Origin: an uncultured Dehalococcoidia bacterium
Lineage (GTDB): Bacteria > Chloroflexota > Dehalococcoidia > Lucifugimonadales > UBA3495
Direction: 5' to 3'
Assembly: GCA_958296225.1 (NCBI GenBank)
Contig: OY282456.1
Location: 1,860,001-1,924,000, forward strand
Length of the DNA: 64,000 bases
Position numbers and translations under genes: made by a program. Below are positions 53,849 through 61,857 of the stretch, piece by piece. The notes beneath the pieces were generated by a model. It had not been told where the DNA came from and searched no databases. It saw nothing but the letters and a program-made list of their open reading frames with translations. The stretch's first letter is position 1, and each line of letters starts with the position of its first letter.

Positions 53849-54193
53849 GTGAGGGGGCAACTTGATGGCGCATTGCGGCAGTTTGGCGAATCCCTGGCGG
53901 GCCCGGGGCAAGCGGCCTTGACTGACGGGCGCAATCGCAAAACCTTGCGCCGCGCTCACGACCAACGGGCGGGCCAGCCGGCCAGCCGCAGGGTCAGCGC
54001 CCGGGCCGCGGCCAACGCCCTGGACGTTGCGGGCGGCTCCAAGCCATCGGGGTATCGATAATTCCGTCCCTTGGGTCATAGACCTATCCTGTCCTTCCGG
54101 GAGGACGAGATCCGGGTGCGGGCCGGAAACGCTCCGGAAAACCTGGCGATAATCCGGCACGCGGCCCTTAATAGAACAATGATTACCTACTAG
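53849..54193 (+). pseudogene. Relic of an ISAs1-family transposase
   Basis: One frame reads KTLRRAHDQRAGQPA...VSARAAAN, matching the GKTLRGxxDxxAGxPxxHxVSAWA region of ISAs1 transposases, then a stop at 54061. After it, in the same frame, LSFREDEIRVRAGNAPENLA-IIRHAALN matches their C-terminal FREDExRxRxxxAPENxAxLRHxALN. The intervening DDE core is deleted and stops interrupt it, so it is inactive. No terminal inverted repeats were found. It marks a past insertion beside the P450 series; the remainder of 53565-54379 holds nothing else recognisable. Confidence 0.65.
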
Positions 54194-54379
54194 ACATCCT
54201 CCCCAATTAGAATGCGTTTGCCCTCAGTCCTCACGCCTGCCCACTCTGTCATTGCGCGCGCGCAGCCTGGCAATCGCGTCGGCGTGGCGCGGGCCGTCGG
54301 CCGTTGGGCGCCGTCGTTAGCGCCGTTCCGTATCACCCCCGGCAATTCGGATGCCGCCACATTATGCCAATAACCCTGA

Positions 54380-54408
54380 TTGACCCCATACGGCCCCATT
54401 GCTACAAT
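54380..54408 (+). promoter_or_regulatory. Promoter of P450 gene 1
   Basis: TTGACC (54380-54385), 17-nt spacer, TACAAT (54403-54408). Transcript would start about 75 nt before the ATG. Confidence 0.65.
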
Positions 54409-54490
54409 ATCCCAACTGGTCAAGTATGCCGTTGGCAACTCAATGCGCCAGCGGTTCCGTCTGCCGTGAAAACTCAACGGGAGGGACTTT

Positions 54491-55741
54491 ATGGTTACCA
54501 CGTTCAACGAAAACCTGTTTTCTCCTGAAGTCGTGCAAGACCCTTATACGTACTTCGGGCGGATGCGGGAAGAAGACCCGGTTCACTGGAACAACCCCTA
54601 CAAGCTGTGGGTTATCACCAAATACAAAGACCTGGTCTGGGTCACCCGCCGGCCGGAACTCTTCTCCTCCGAAGTCTTCCACCGCGACCCGCTGCCTCCG
54701 TATCCCGACATCGACGAGTCGGACATGGGCCTCTACGAGTACGTCAAGGAGTTCTTCTCCCAGTGGTTCATCCAGCACGACCGCAAGGAAGTGAGCGTCC
54801 ACTCCGGCCCCGACCACACCGATATGCGGAAGGTCATCCACGGTTACTTCAACCCCAAGTCTATGGAACTGTGGCGCCCGCTGGTGCAGTCCGCCATCAA
54901 CCAGCTGCTGGACGAAGCCGAAGAGCGCGGCCATATGGACGTGATGCGCGACTACGCCACGCCGCTGCCCCTGCTGGTCATCGCCGCCATGATGGGCATT
55001 GAAACCTCCGACCGCCAGTTCATCCGCTCCCTCGCCGAGAAGCTGCTGTTTATCGGGCGGGGCAGCGCCGACCGGATGCAGCCCCTCACCGAAGGCATCA
55101 TGGGCCTGCAAGAGTACCTCCGCCCCATGGTGTCCGAGCGCATCAATAACCCCAACGGCGACCTGCTCGACCGTATGACCGACGCCTACCGCGCCGGCGT
55201 TATGGACGAAGAGCAGGTGGTCGCCAACGCCATCCTGCTGCTGCTGGCCGGCCATGAGACCACCATCAACCTCATCTGCAACGGCACCCGCGCCTTTATG
55301 ACCCACCCCGACCAGTGGGAGCTGTTCAAGACCGACCCGGCCGGCCGCATGATTCGCGCTACCGAAGAATGCCTGCGCTACGACCCGCCCGTCAAGTCCA
55401 TCACCCGCATCGCCAGCGACCACATCGAGTTGGGCGGCAAGGACATCAACCGGGACGAACGGATGCGGTGGTTCGTCACCAGCGCCAACCGCGACCCCGA
55501 AGTCTTCGACCGGCCCGACGACTTTGACATCGAGCGCTATCCCAACCCCCACGTCGCCTTTGGCAGCGGCATCCACCACTGCCTTGGCGCCACGCTGGCC
55601 CGCCTGGAAGGCCAGGAAGCCTTCAAGACCATCGCGGAGCGCTATCCCAATCTCAACATGGGCTGCGACCCCGACGACCTGACCTACACCTCCAGCATCA
55701 CCTTCCGCACGCTGGAGCGCCTGCCGGTGAACCTGTCGTAA
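54491..55741 (+). CDS. Cytochrome P450, paralogue 1 (416 aa)
   Basis: Soluble bacterial P450 monooxygenase that inserts oxygen using electrons from a ferredoxin. The I-helix oxygen site is LLAGHETTIN (253-258), ExxR is E293-R296 in EECLRY, and the haem ligand is C364 in FGSGIHHCLGATLARLEGQE. The C-helix reads GPDHTDMRKVIHGYF. GGGAGGGAC precedes the ATG. The next gene is almost identical over long stretches (residues 107-300). It has its own promoter and a downstream terminator, so it is monocistronic. CYP family and substrate not assignable by eye. Confidence 0.95.
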   Translation: MVTTFNENLFSPEVVQDPYTYFGRMREEDPVHWNNPYKLWVITKYKDLVWVTRRPELFSSEVFHRDPLPPYPDIDESDMGLYEYVKEFFSQWFIQHDRKEVSVHSGPDHTDMRKVIHGYFNPKSMELWRPLVQSAINQLLDEAEERGHMDVMRDYATPLPLLVIAAMMGIETSDRQFIRSLAEKLLFIGRGSADRMQPLTEGIMGLQEYLRPMVSERINNPNGDLLDRMTDAYRAGVMDEEQVVANAILLLLAGHETTINLICNGTRAFMTHPDQWELFKTDPAGRMIRATEECLRYDPPVKSITRIASDHIELGGKDINRDERMRWFVTSANRDPEVFDRPDDFDIERYPNPHVAFGSGIHHCLGATLARLEGQEAFKTIAERYPNLNMGCDPDDLTYTSSITFRTLERLPVNLS

Positions 55742-55765
55742 TCCTGCGACCGGAATCGTCGTTCG

Positions 55766-55805
55766 GACGGCAGCCGCGGGAAATCCGGCGGCTGCCGTCT
55801 TTTTT
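55766..55805 (+). terminator. Intrinsic terminator after P450 gene 1
   Basis: GACGGCAGCCGC (55766-55777) pairs exactly with GCGGCTGCCGTC (55788-55799), then TTTTTT (55800-55805). Confidence 0.9.
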
Positions 55806-55837
55806 GCCAATTTTGCGCCACGGCAGTTCACGCAATG

Positions 55838-55866
55838 TTGACATTCGGGCGTCCGGTGATTAGGAT
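55838..55866 (+). promoter_or_regulatory. Promoter of P450 gene 2
   Basis: TTGACA (55838-55843), 17-nt spacer, TAGGAT (55861-55866), about 64 nt before the start of transcription-to-ATG leader. Confidence 0.65.
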
Positions 55867-55936
55867 TCGCACAATTGCGTAACGGCGCCACCGCCGGGCG
55901 GCGTCACTGCCCGTCTCAGTTTGAAGGAAGGATAAT

Positions 55937-57187
55937 ATGGTTACTACGCTCACTGACGACCTGTTTTCTCCTGAAGTCGTGCAAGACCCTTATACGTACT
56001 TTGCGCGGATGCGGGAAGAAGACCCGGTTCACTGGAACAACCCCTACCAGCTGTGGGTCATCTCCAAGTACAAGGACCTGGTCTGGGTCACCCGCCGGCC
56101 GGAGCTCTTCTCCTCGGAAGTCTTCCACCGCGACCCGCTGCCTCCGTACCCCGACATCGACGAGTCGGATATGGGCCTCTACGAGTACGTCAAGGACTTC
56201 TTCGCCCAGTGGTTCATCCAGCACGACCGCAAGGAAGTTACCCAGCACGAAGGCCCCGACCACACCGATATGCGGAAGGTCATCCACGGCTACTTCAACC
56301 CCAAAGCCATGGAACTGTGGCGCCCGCTGGTGCAGTCCGCCATCAACCAGCTGCTGGACGAAGCCGAAGAGCGCGGCCATATGGACGTGATGCGCGACTA
56401 CGCCACGCCGCTGCCCCTGCTGGTCATCGCCGCCATGATGGGCATTGAAACCTCCGACCGCCAGTTCATCCGCTCCCTCGCCGAGAAACTGCTGTTCATC
56501 GGGCGGGGCAGCGCCGACCGGATGCAGCCCCTCACCGAAGGCATCATGGGCCTGCAAGAGTACCTCCGCCCCATGGTGGCCGAGCGCATCCAGAACCCCA
56601 ACGGCGACCTGCTCGACCGTATGACCGACGCCTACCGCGTCGGCGTTATGGACGAGGAGCAGGTGGTCGCCAACGCCATCCTGCTGCTGCTGGCCGGCCA
56701 CGAAACTACCATCAACCTCATCTGCAACGGCACCCGCGCCTTTATGACCCACCCCGACCAGTGGGAGCTGATGAAGGCCGACCCGGCCGGCCGCATGATT
56801 CGCGCCACCGAAGAATGCCTGCGCTACGACCCGCCCGTCAAGTCAATTCAGCGGATTTCCGGTGAGGAAATGGAGTTCGCCGGCAAGCACATCGCAAAGA
56901 ACCAGCGGATGCGGTGGTTCATCACCGGCGCCAACCGCGACCCTGAAGTCTTCGACCGGCCCGACGACTTTAACGTTGAGCGCTACCCCAACCCCCATGT
57001 CGCCTTCGGCAGCGGCATCCACCACTGCCTCGGCGCCACGCTGGCCCGCCTGGAAGGGCAGGAAGCCTTCAAGACCCTGGCCCAGCGCTTCCCCAATCTC
57101 AACCTGGGCTGCGACCCCGACGACCTGACCTACACCTCCAGCATCGCCTTCCGCACACTGGAGCGCCTGCCGGTGAACCTGTCGTAA
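55937..57187 (+). CDS. Cytochrome P450, paralogue 2 (416 aa)
   Basis: Same length and motifs as paralogue 1: LLAGHETTIN, EECLRY and FGSGIHHCLGATLARLEGQE. Differences concentrate at residues 5-9, 85-107 and 305-330; the last block lies in the region after ExxR that helps shape the substrate pocket in P450s, so substrate choice may differ. DNA identity in the middle third is nearly complete, indicating recent duplication or gene conversion. GGAAGG lies upstream of the ATG. It has its own promoter and terminator. Confidence 0.95.
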   Translation: MVTTLTDDLFSPEVVQDPYTYFARMREEDPVHWNNPYQLWVISKYKDLVWVTRRPELFSSEVFHRDPLPPYPDIDESDMGLYEYVKDFFAQWFIQHDRKEVTQHEGPDHTDMRKVIHGYFNPKAMELWRPLVQSAINQLLDEAEERGHMDVMRDYATPLPLLVIAAMMGIETSDRQFIRSLAEKLLFIGRGSADRMQPLTEGIMGLQEYLRPMVAERIQNPNGDLLDRMTDAYRVGVMDEEQVVANAILLLLAGHETTINLICNGTRAFMTHPDQWELMKADPAGRMIRATEECLRYDPPVKSIQRISGEEMEFAGKHIAKNQRMRWFITGANRDPEVFDRPDDFNVERYPNPHVAFGSGIHHCLGATLARLEGQEAFKTLAQRFPNLNLGCDPDDLTYTSSIAFRTLERLPVNLS

Positions 57188-57220
57188 AACGACGGCCAAT
57201 CGGGCAAAAACACCGGATTG

Positions 57221-57254
57221 ACCGGGGCGGGCCAGCAACCCGCCCCGGTTTGTT
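57221..57254 (+). terminator. Terminator after P450 gene 2
   Basis: ACCGGGGCGGG (57221-57231) and CCCGCCCCGGT (57239-57249) form an 11-bp stem with a 7-nt loop, followed by TTTGTTG. Confidence 0.75.
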
Positions 57255-57352
57255 GCGGCGGCGGCCAACAGTGTCAGATTGCCCGTTGCCCCGCCCGCGC
57301 GGGCGGTATTAAAATTGCAGCCAATCCATCCAACGACCGGGAGGCATTGACG

Positions 57353-57916
57353 ATGGAATATGCAAAGTTTCAACTCTGCCCGGAAAAGCTTGACGAGGCG
57401 GTTATCTACCTCGCGGAACGCTCTGCCGATGACCCTAACTTTGGAGAAGCCAAGCTGCTTAAGCTGCTTTACTACTCCGACTGCGCTTCCTTTTTCCGGT
57501 GTTGGGAACCCATTACGGGCGCAACTTACATCCACCTTGCCGGCGGCCCTTGCCCTCAGGGCTGGGAATCGGCCAAGAGGCAGTTGCTGGACAAAGGGGC
57601 AATCAGTGAAGCCAACGCGGTAATGCCGGACGGAAACCATCGGCCGCGAATAGTCGCCAAACGGGCGGCGAAACCGGAAATCCTGACCGGCGCGGAGCGG
57701 GCCTTCATTGACCAGCAGCAACAAGGGTTCGCCAACTGCGCTGCCAGCGATATTGACGAACATATCCGCCGCGTAACGGGCTGGGAGATGACGAAAGTCG
57801 GAGAGGAAATGCCCTACGAACTGTCAATGTTCAGCCAGCCCGTCCCGACCGACGACGTGATTGAACGGGGGAACCGAATCATTGCTGATTTCATCAAGTG
57901 GCTCCAACCCGTATAG
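57353..57916 (+). CDS. Panacea-domain (SocA/DUF4065-like) antitoxin (187 aa)
   Basis: FGEAKLLKLLYYSDCASFFRCWEPITGATYIHLAGGPCPQGW matches the Panacea core (KLxKLLYxxDxxxxxxxGxxITGxxYxxxxxGPxP). Panacea domains act as antitoxins with varied toxins (PanAT systems, known). The following gene overlaps its end, in keeping with a toxin partner. ATG at 57353 is set by GGGAGG. The C-terminal half (residues 95-187) is variable and probably contacts the toxin. The pair sits between P450 genes 2 and 3 in the same orientation. Confidence 0.75.
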   Translation: MEYAKFQLCPEKLDEAVIYLAERSADDPNFGEAKLLKLLYYSDCASFFRCWEPITGATYIHLAGGPCPQGWESAKRQLLDKGAISEANAVMPDGNHRPRIVAKRAAKPEILTGAERAFIDQQQQGFANCAASDIDEHIRRVTGWEMTKVGEEMPYELSMFSQPVPTDDVIERGNRIIADFIKWLQPV

Positions 57917-58226
57917 CCTGATTGAAACGCCCCAGTTCCGGAACGACTGGACGCGCGCCGTTGCCAACGGCGTTATCGACCGGCAAATTGCGGCGGGGTT
58001 GCTGGCCGTTGTGCGGGAAATGCTGGCAACGGCTCCCTATAGGTATCCGCTGTTTGACGCCCCCGGTCAGCCGGTTGATCTGCGCTGGCTTGATTTGTTT
58101 CCCGGCAGCCAGAACCCGCGGGTGGAAATCTGGTACTCCATCGTCGAAGACGACCGGCTGGTATATCTGGTAGCGGTTGAAGTCATCTATTCCAACCCGG
58201 CGGGATTCCCCGATTTTGAAACATAG
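57882..58226 (+). CDS. RelE-like toxin partner of the Panacea gene (114 aa)
   Basis: The middle contains DLRWLDLFPGSQNPRVEIWYSIVEDDRLVYLVAVEVI, a pair of beta strands as in RelE/ParE-fold toxins, preceded by two helices (NDWTRAVANGVIDRQIAAGLLAVVREML). No ATG is available near the start; TTG at 57882 preceded by GGGGGA is chosen, and TTG 57861 is possible. It overlaps the antitoxin by 35 nt in another frame. Toxin role is inferred from fold-like pattern and pairing. Confidence 0.55.
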   Translation: MLISSSGSNPYSLIETPQFRNDWTRAVANGVIDRQIAAGLLAVVREMLATAPYRYPLFDAPGQPVDLRWLDLFPGSQNPRVEIWYSIVEDDRLVYLVAVEVIYSNPAGFPDFET

Positions 58227-58290
58227 CGCCGCATCTCAATACCCGCCGCATTAGCTACCCACCAACTTGTCGCAACCGCACCAACAACCG

Positions 58291-58344
58291 GCGAAAAAAC
58301 GGCGAAGCCCGGAGCATTTTCTCCGGGCCCTATGCTTTTTTCGC
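58291..58344. terminator. Bidirectional-looking terminator before P450 gene 3
   Basis: Inner stem GCCCGGAG (58307-58314)/CTCCGGGC (58321-58328); outer arms GCGAAAAAA (58291-58299)/TTTTTTCGC (58336-58344) also pair, with 7-nt internal loops. T-run 58336-58341. Confidence 0.7.
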
Positions 58345-58373
58345 TTGCGGAACGCATTATCCTCGCCTATAAT
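58345..58373 (+). promoter_or_regulatory. Promoter of P450 gene 3
   Basis: TTGCGG (58345-58350), 17-nt spacer, TATAAT (58368-58373), directly behind the terminator. Confidence 0.7.
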
Positions 58374-58443
58374 CGGAAAATCACCGTGGACGAGCCAACG
58401 AGTTCGTCAGCCATCGCAATCATCAAACCGGAGGTTGCAGAAA

Positions 58444-59706
58444 ATGGTCAGCACCATCAACGACAACCCCTTCTCCCTGGAAGCAATGTACCAACCCTAC
58501 GACTTCTTCGCCCGGCTGCGAGAATGGGAACCCGTGCATTACAACGAGGAGTACGAAGTCTGGATGGTAACCGACTGGGAGCACCTGGTCTGGGTTACCC
58601 GCCATCCCGAGGTTTTCTCCTCCAGCGTCTTCGCCCGCGACGTTCGCCCCCCGAACCCGCCCATCGACGAAGACGACATGGAAATCTACAATTACATCAG
58701 GAATTGGCAGGTTTCCCGCTTCATCCAGCACGACCAGAAACGCTACAACCCCGAAGTATCCGGCCCCGACCACGTGGATATGCGCCGGGTGATGCACAGC
58801 TACTTCACCCCCAAGTCCATGGAAATGTGGCGGCCTCTGGTACAGTCGGCAATTACCGAATTGCTCGACGGCGTAGCGGAAAAGGGCCGCATGGACGTTA
58901 TGGCCGACCTGGCCACCCCGCTGCCCCTGCTGGTCATCGCCCGTATGCTGGGCATCCCCGACAGCGACCGGCCCATTATGCGCAAGCTGGCCAAAGACCT
59001 GCGCCACCTCAACCGCACCGGCCCCGACCGCATGGGCCCCCTGTCCGAATCGGTCCAGAACCTGCAAGACTACCTGGGCCCCCTGGTCGCCGAGCGCGTC
59101 GCCAACCCCAAAGGCGACCTGATTTCCGTAGTGGCCGAGGGCGAGCGCAAGGGCATCTTCAGCCGCGATATGGTGGTCAACAACGTGATGCTGCTCCTCT
59201 CCGCCGGCCACGAAACCACCATCAACCTCATCTGCAACGGCACCCTGGCCTTCACCCAGCATCCTGACCAGTGGGCCATCCTGAAGTCCGACCCCGAAGG
59301 CAAGACCGTGCGCGCCACCGAAGAAGCTCTGCGCTACGACTCCCCGGTAAAGTCCATCCAGCGCATCGCTATGGACGACATGGAACTGAACGGCCAGCAG
59401 ATTAGGAAGAACGACCGGGTGCGTTGGTTCATTTCCGGGGCCAACCGCGACCCCAAGGTGTTCGACCGGGCCGACGACTTCGACATTGAGCGCTACCCCA
59501 ACCTCCACGTAGCCTTCGGCAGCGGCGTCCATCACTGCCTGGGCGCAACCCTGGCTCGCCTCGAAGGGCAGGAAATCTTCCGCAACCTGGCCAACCGGTT
59601 CGATAGCATGGAACTGGAAATCAAGCCGGAAGAGGTCGAATACGACCAGCTTATCGGCCTGCGCGCCGTGGAGAGCCTGCCGGTTACGGTAACCGCCGCG
59701 CGCTAA
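58444..59706 (+). CDS. Cytochrome P450, paralogue 3 (420 aa)
   Basis: Motifs: LLSAGHETTIN (254-260), ExxR in EEALRY, haem C365 in FGSGVHHCLGATLARLEGQE. It shares the frame MVSTINDNPFSLEA...YQPYDF with paralogue 4 and is clearly closer to it than to 1 and 2. A GGAGG site lies about 10 nt before the ATG, which rejects longer upstream frames. Monocistronic by its own promoter and terminator. Substrate unknown. Confidence 0.95.
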   Translation: MVSTINDNPFSLEAMYQPYDFFARLREWEPVHYNEEYEVWMVTDWEHLVWVTRHPEVFSSSVFARDVRPPNPPIDEDDMEIYNYIRNWQVSRFIQHDQKRYNPEVSGPDHVDMRRVMHSYFTPKSMEMWRPLVQSAITELLDGVAEKGRMDVMADLATPLPLLVIARMLGIPDSDRPIMRKLAKDLRHLNRTGPDRMGPLSESVQNLQDYLGPLVAERVANPKGDLISVVAEGERKGIFSRDMVVNNVMLLLSAGHETTINLICNGTLAFTQHPDQWAILKSDPEGKTVRATEEALRYDSPVKSIQRIAMDDMELNGQQIRKNDRVRWFISGANRDPKVFDRADDFDIERYPNLHVAFGSGVHHCLGATLARLEGQEIFRNLANRFDSMELEIKPEEVEYDQLIGLRAVESLPVTVTAAR

Positions 59707-59738
59707 GAGCCGCCAGGCTCGCATCGGCGTCAACCGCA

Positions 59739-59770
59739 GGGGCCGGTTTTGAACCGGCCCCTTGCCTTTT
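59739..59770 (+). terminator. Terminator after P450 gene 3
   Basis: GGGGCCGGTT (59739-59748) and AACCGGCCCC (59752-59761) form a perfect stem with a 3-nt loop; TTGCCTTTT follows. Confidence 0.8.
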
Positions 59771-59808
59771 CGGGTCGGGCGCTAACTGCGCTTTGGCCAA
59801 AAATCAGT

Positions 59809-59814
59809 TATAAT
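59809..59814 (+). promoter_or_regulatory. -10 element of P450 gene 4
   Basis: TATAAT in the context AGTTATAATCGG, the same context as the P450 gene 3 promoter (CCTATAATCGG). No good -35 at 16-18 nt; an activator may be needed (inference). Confidence 0.45.
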
Positions 59815-59884
59815 CGGTAAACCTACCACGGCCGGCGTAATGCCGGCCGGCAACAGTGCCACGTCCAACCGGAGGTTTTAGCCA

Positions 59885-61147
59885 ATGGTCAGCACCATCA
59901 ACGACAACCCCTTCTCGCTGGAAGCGATTTACCAGCCCTATGACTTTTACAACCGGCTGCGCGAATACCAGCCGGTCTATTACAACGAGGAATTTGAGGT
60001 CTGGATGGTTACCTCGTGGGAGCACCTGGTCTGGGTGACCCGGCATCCCGAGGCGTTCTCCTCCAGCGTGTACGCCCGGGACGTCCGACCACCGAACCCG
60101 CCCATTGACGAAGACGACATGGAAATCTACAACTTCATCAGGAAGTGGCAGGTTTCCCGCTTCATCCAGCACGACCAGCGGCGCTTCAACCAGGAAATCT
60201 CCGGCCCCGACCACGTGGATATGCGCCGGATTATGCACAGCTACTTCACCCCCAAGTCTATGGAAATGTGGCGCCCTCTGGTGCAGTCGGCAATCGACGA
60301 GTTGCTGGACGCCGTGGCCGAGCAGGGCCGGATGGACGTGATGGCCGACCTGGCCACGCCGCTGCCCCTGCTGGTCATCGCCCGGATGCTGGGCATCCCC
60401 GACAGCGACCGCCCCATCCTGCGCCAGCTGGCCAAAGACCTGCGCTTCCTCAACCGCGAAGGCCCGGACCGGATGGTTCCCCTGTCGCGAGCGGTGCAGA
60501 ACTTGCAGGATTACCTCAGCCCACTGGTGGCGGAGCGGGTGGACAATCCCCGGGACGACCTCATCTCCGTAGTCGCCGCGGGCGAGCGGCAGGGCATTTT
60601 CAACCGCGATATGACGGTCAACAACGTGATGCTGCTCCTGTCCGCCGGCCACGAAACCACCATCAACCTCATCTGCAACGGCACCCTGGCCTTCACCCAG
60701 CACCCCGACCAGTGGGCCATCCTCAAGTCCGACCCGGAGGGCAAGACCGTGCGCGCCACTGAGGAATGCCTGCGCTACGATTCGCCTGTCCGCTCCATCC
60801 AGCGCATCGCTATGGACGACATTGAGCTCAACGGCCAGACCATCCGCAAGAACGACCGGGTGCGCTGGTTCATCCCCGGCGCCAACCGCGACCCCAAGGT
60901 CTTTGACCGGGCCGACGACTTCGACATTGAGCGCTACCCCAATATGCACGTAGCCTTTGGCAGCGGCATCCACCACTGCCTGGGCGCCACGCTGGCCCGC
61001 CTGGAAGGCCAGGAAATCTTCCGCAATCTCGCCAACCGCTTCGACAATATTGAACTGGAAATCCCGGTTGAGGAAGTGGAATACGACCGCGTGCTCACCT
61101 TCCGCGCCGTGGAAAGCCTGCCCGTGACGGTGACCAACGCCAGGTAG
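59885..61147 (+). CDS. Cytochrome P450, paralogue 4 (420 aa)
   Basis: Near twin of paralogue 3, with LLSAGHETTIN, EECLRY and FGSGIHHCLGATLARLEGQE. Differences lie mostly in residues 15-35, 85-105 and 190-240, covering regions that usually line the substrate channel (B-C and F-G areas; general P450 knowledge). GGAGG precedes the ATG. Own terminator downstream. Confidence 0.95.
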   Translation: MVSTINDNPFSLEAIYQPYDFYNRLREYQPVYYNEEFEVWMVTSWEHLVWVTRHPEAFSSSVYARDVRPPNPPIDEDDMEIYNFIRKWQVSRFIQHDQRRFNQEISGPDHVDMRRIMHSYFTPKSMEMWRPLVQSAIDELLDAVAEQGRMDVMADLATPLPLLVIARMLGIPDSDRPILRQLAKDLRFLNREGPDRMVPLSRAVQNLQDYLSPLVAERVDNPRDDLISVVAAGERQGIFNRDMTVNNVMLLLSAGHETTINLICNGTLAFTQHPDQWAILKSDPEGKTVRATEECLRYDSPVRSIQRIAMDDIELNGQTIRKNDRVRWFIPGANRDPKVFDRADDFDIERYPNMHVAFGSGIHHCLGATLARLEGQEIFRNLANRFDNIELEIPVEEVEYDRVLTFRAVESLPVTVTNAR

Positions 61148-61170
61148 CCGCCGGGCTGGGTCGGAACAAA

Positions 61171-61216
61171 GCGGCAGCCGCACCCGTGCGATTGACATGG
61201 TGCGGTTGCCGCTTTT
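61171..61216 (+). terminator. Terminator after P450 gene 4
   Basis: GCGGCAGCCGCACC (61171-61184) pairs with GGTGCGGTTGCCGC (61199-61212) with one G-T, followed by TTTT. Confidence 0.8.
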
Positions 61217-61220
61217 CCGG

Positions 61221-61466
61221 TCAGTGGTCGGTGTAGAGGGATTCTAACGCCGCTTCTACTTCGACCCGGCTGATTCCAACGGCTGACAGATGACGCGCCA
61301 GTTCATTGAAAGAAACGTCCCATTGTTCTGTAAAGTGAATTACGGCGCGTCGGTCTTGACTGCTGACATAAACAGCGTGGTTTCCCGCATCGTACAGTCT
61401 AATCATGCCCAGACGGGCCAGTATCCCGGCGACTTCATACGGACTCAGATTTTTCTCATCAAGCAA
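61221..61466 (-). CDS. HicA-like toxin (81 aa)
   Basis: LSPYEVAGILARLGMIRLYDAGNHAVYVSSQDRRAVIHF and LARHLSAVGISRVEVEAALESL follow the HicA dsRBD-like plan (xxVxxxLxxLGFxxxRxxGSHxxxxxxxxxxxxxP...L...Lxxxgis). GNH replaces the usual GSH; the His that acts in RNA cleavage is kept. It overlaps the HicB-like gene by 8 nt and lies downstream of it. Confidence 0.6.
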   Translation of the reverse strand: MLDEKNLSPYEVAGILARLGMIRLYDAGNHAVYVSSQDRRAVIHFTEQWDVSFNELARHLSAVGISRVEVEAALESLYTDH

Positions 61467-61749
61467 TTAGAACATCCGCATGGCTCATTTCGGTAGTCGG
61501 GTTACGCCGGTCAGTCTCAGAATCCGTCTGGATACTGTATTTTACGTTGCGGCCCTCCAGAAACCGTTCGATGGCTTCCAAGTCTTGGAAAAAACTCCCC
61601 ACCAGGGCTGCCAGCGCGTTATCTACTTCCAGCCTGGCAGCTTCTGGAGATTCACCATACACTGTGAAACCGAACTCCGGGACGTAGCAAGTCCAGCAGT
61701 CACCTCGGTATTCAGTCTCGACCGTGATGTGCATTGATACCTTGGCCAT
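61459..61749 (-). CDS. HicB-like antitoxin (96 aa)
   Basis: MHITVETEYRGDCWTCYVPEFGFTVYGESPEAARLEVDNALAALVGSF is the partial RNase-H-like HicB fold (Y-x-x-D...W-x-A-x-V-P-x-x-x-x-x-x-G-x-x-x-E-A). The C-terminal part is polar, with no clear ribbon-helix-helix. TATAAT on the minus strand at 61795-61800 could serve as its -10. Divergent from P450 gene 5. Confidence 0.65.
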   Translation of the reverse strand: MAKVSMHITVETEYRGDCWTCYVPEFGFTVYGESPEAARLEVDNALAALVGSFFQDLEAIERFLEGRNVKYSIQTDSETDRRNPTTEMSHADVLIA

Positions 61750-61857
61750 GGTCGTTCCCTCCGGCTCTTGGGATTAAGGGGTTGCTGCGTTTGAATTATA
61801 GCATCGCTTGTGATAATTTTGACAGCGTAAAATGCTGCGTAGCGAGGGTTGGATTCC

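Noticed and set aside
54190..54507. 105-codon minus-strand frame upstream of P450 gene 1
   Set aside because: It overlaps the P450 promoter, contains a repeat-type CARAMTE string and shows no family pattern.
54440..61198. Minus-strand open frames of 436-483 codons opposite the P450 genes
   Set aside because: The plus frames carry haem, ExxR and I-helix motifs with ribosome sites; the opposite frames share only mirrored composition.
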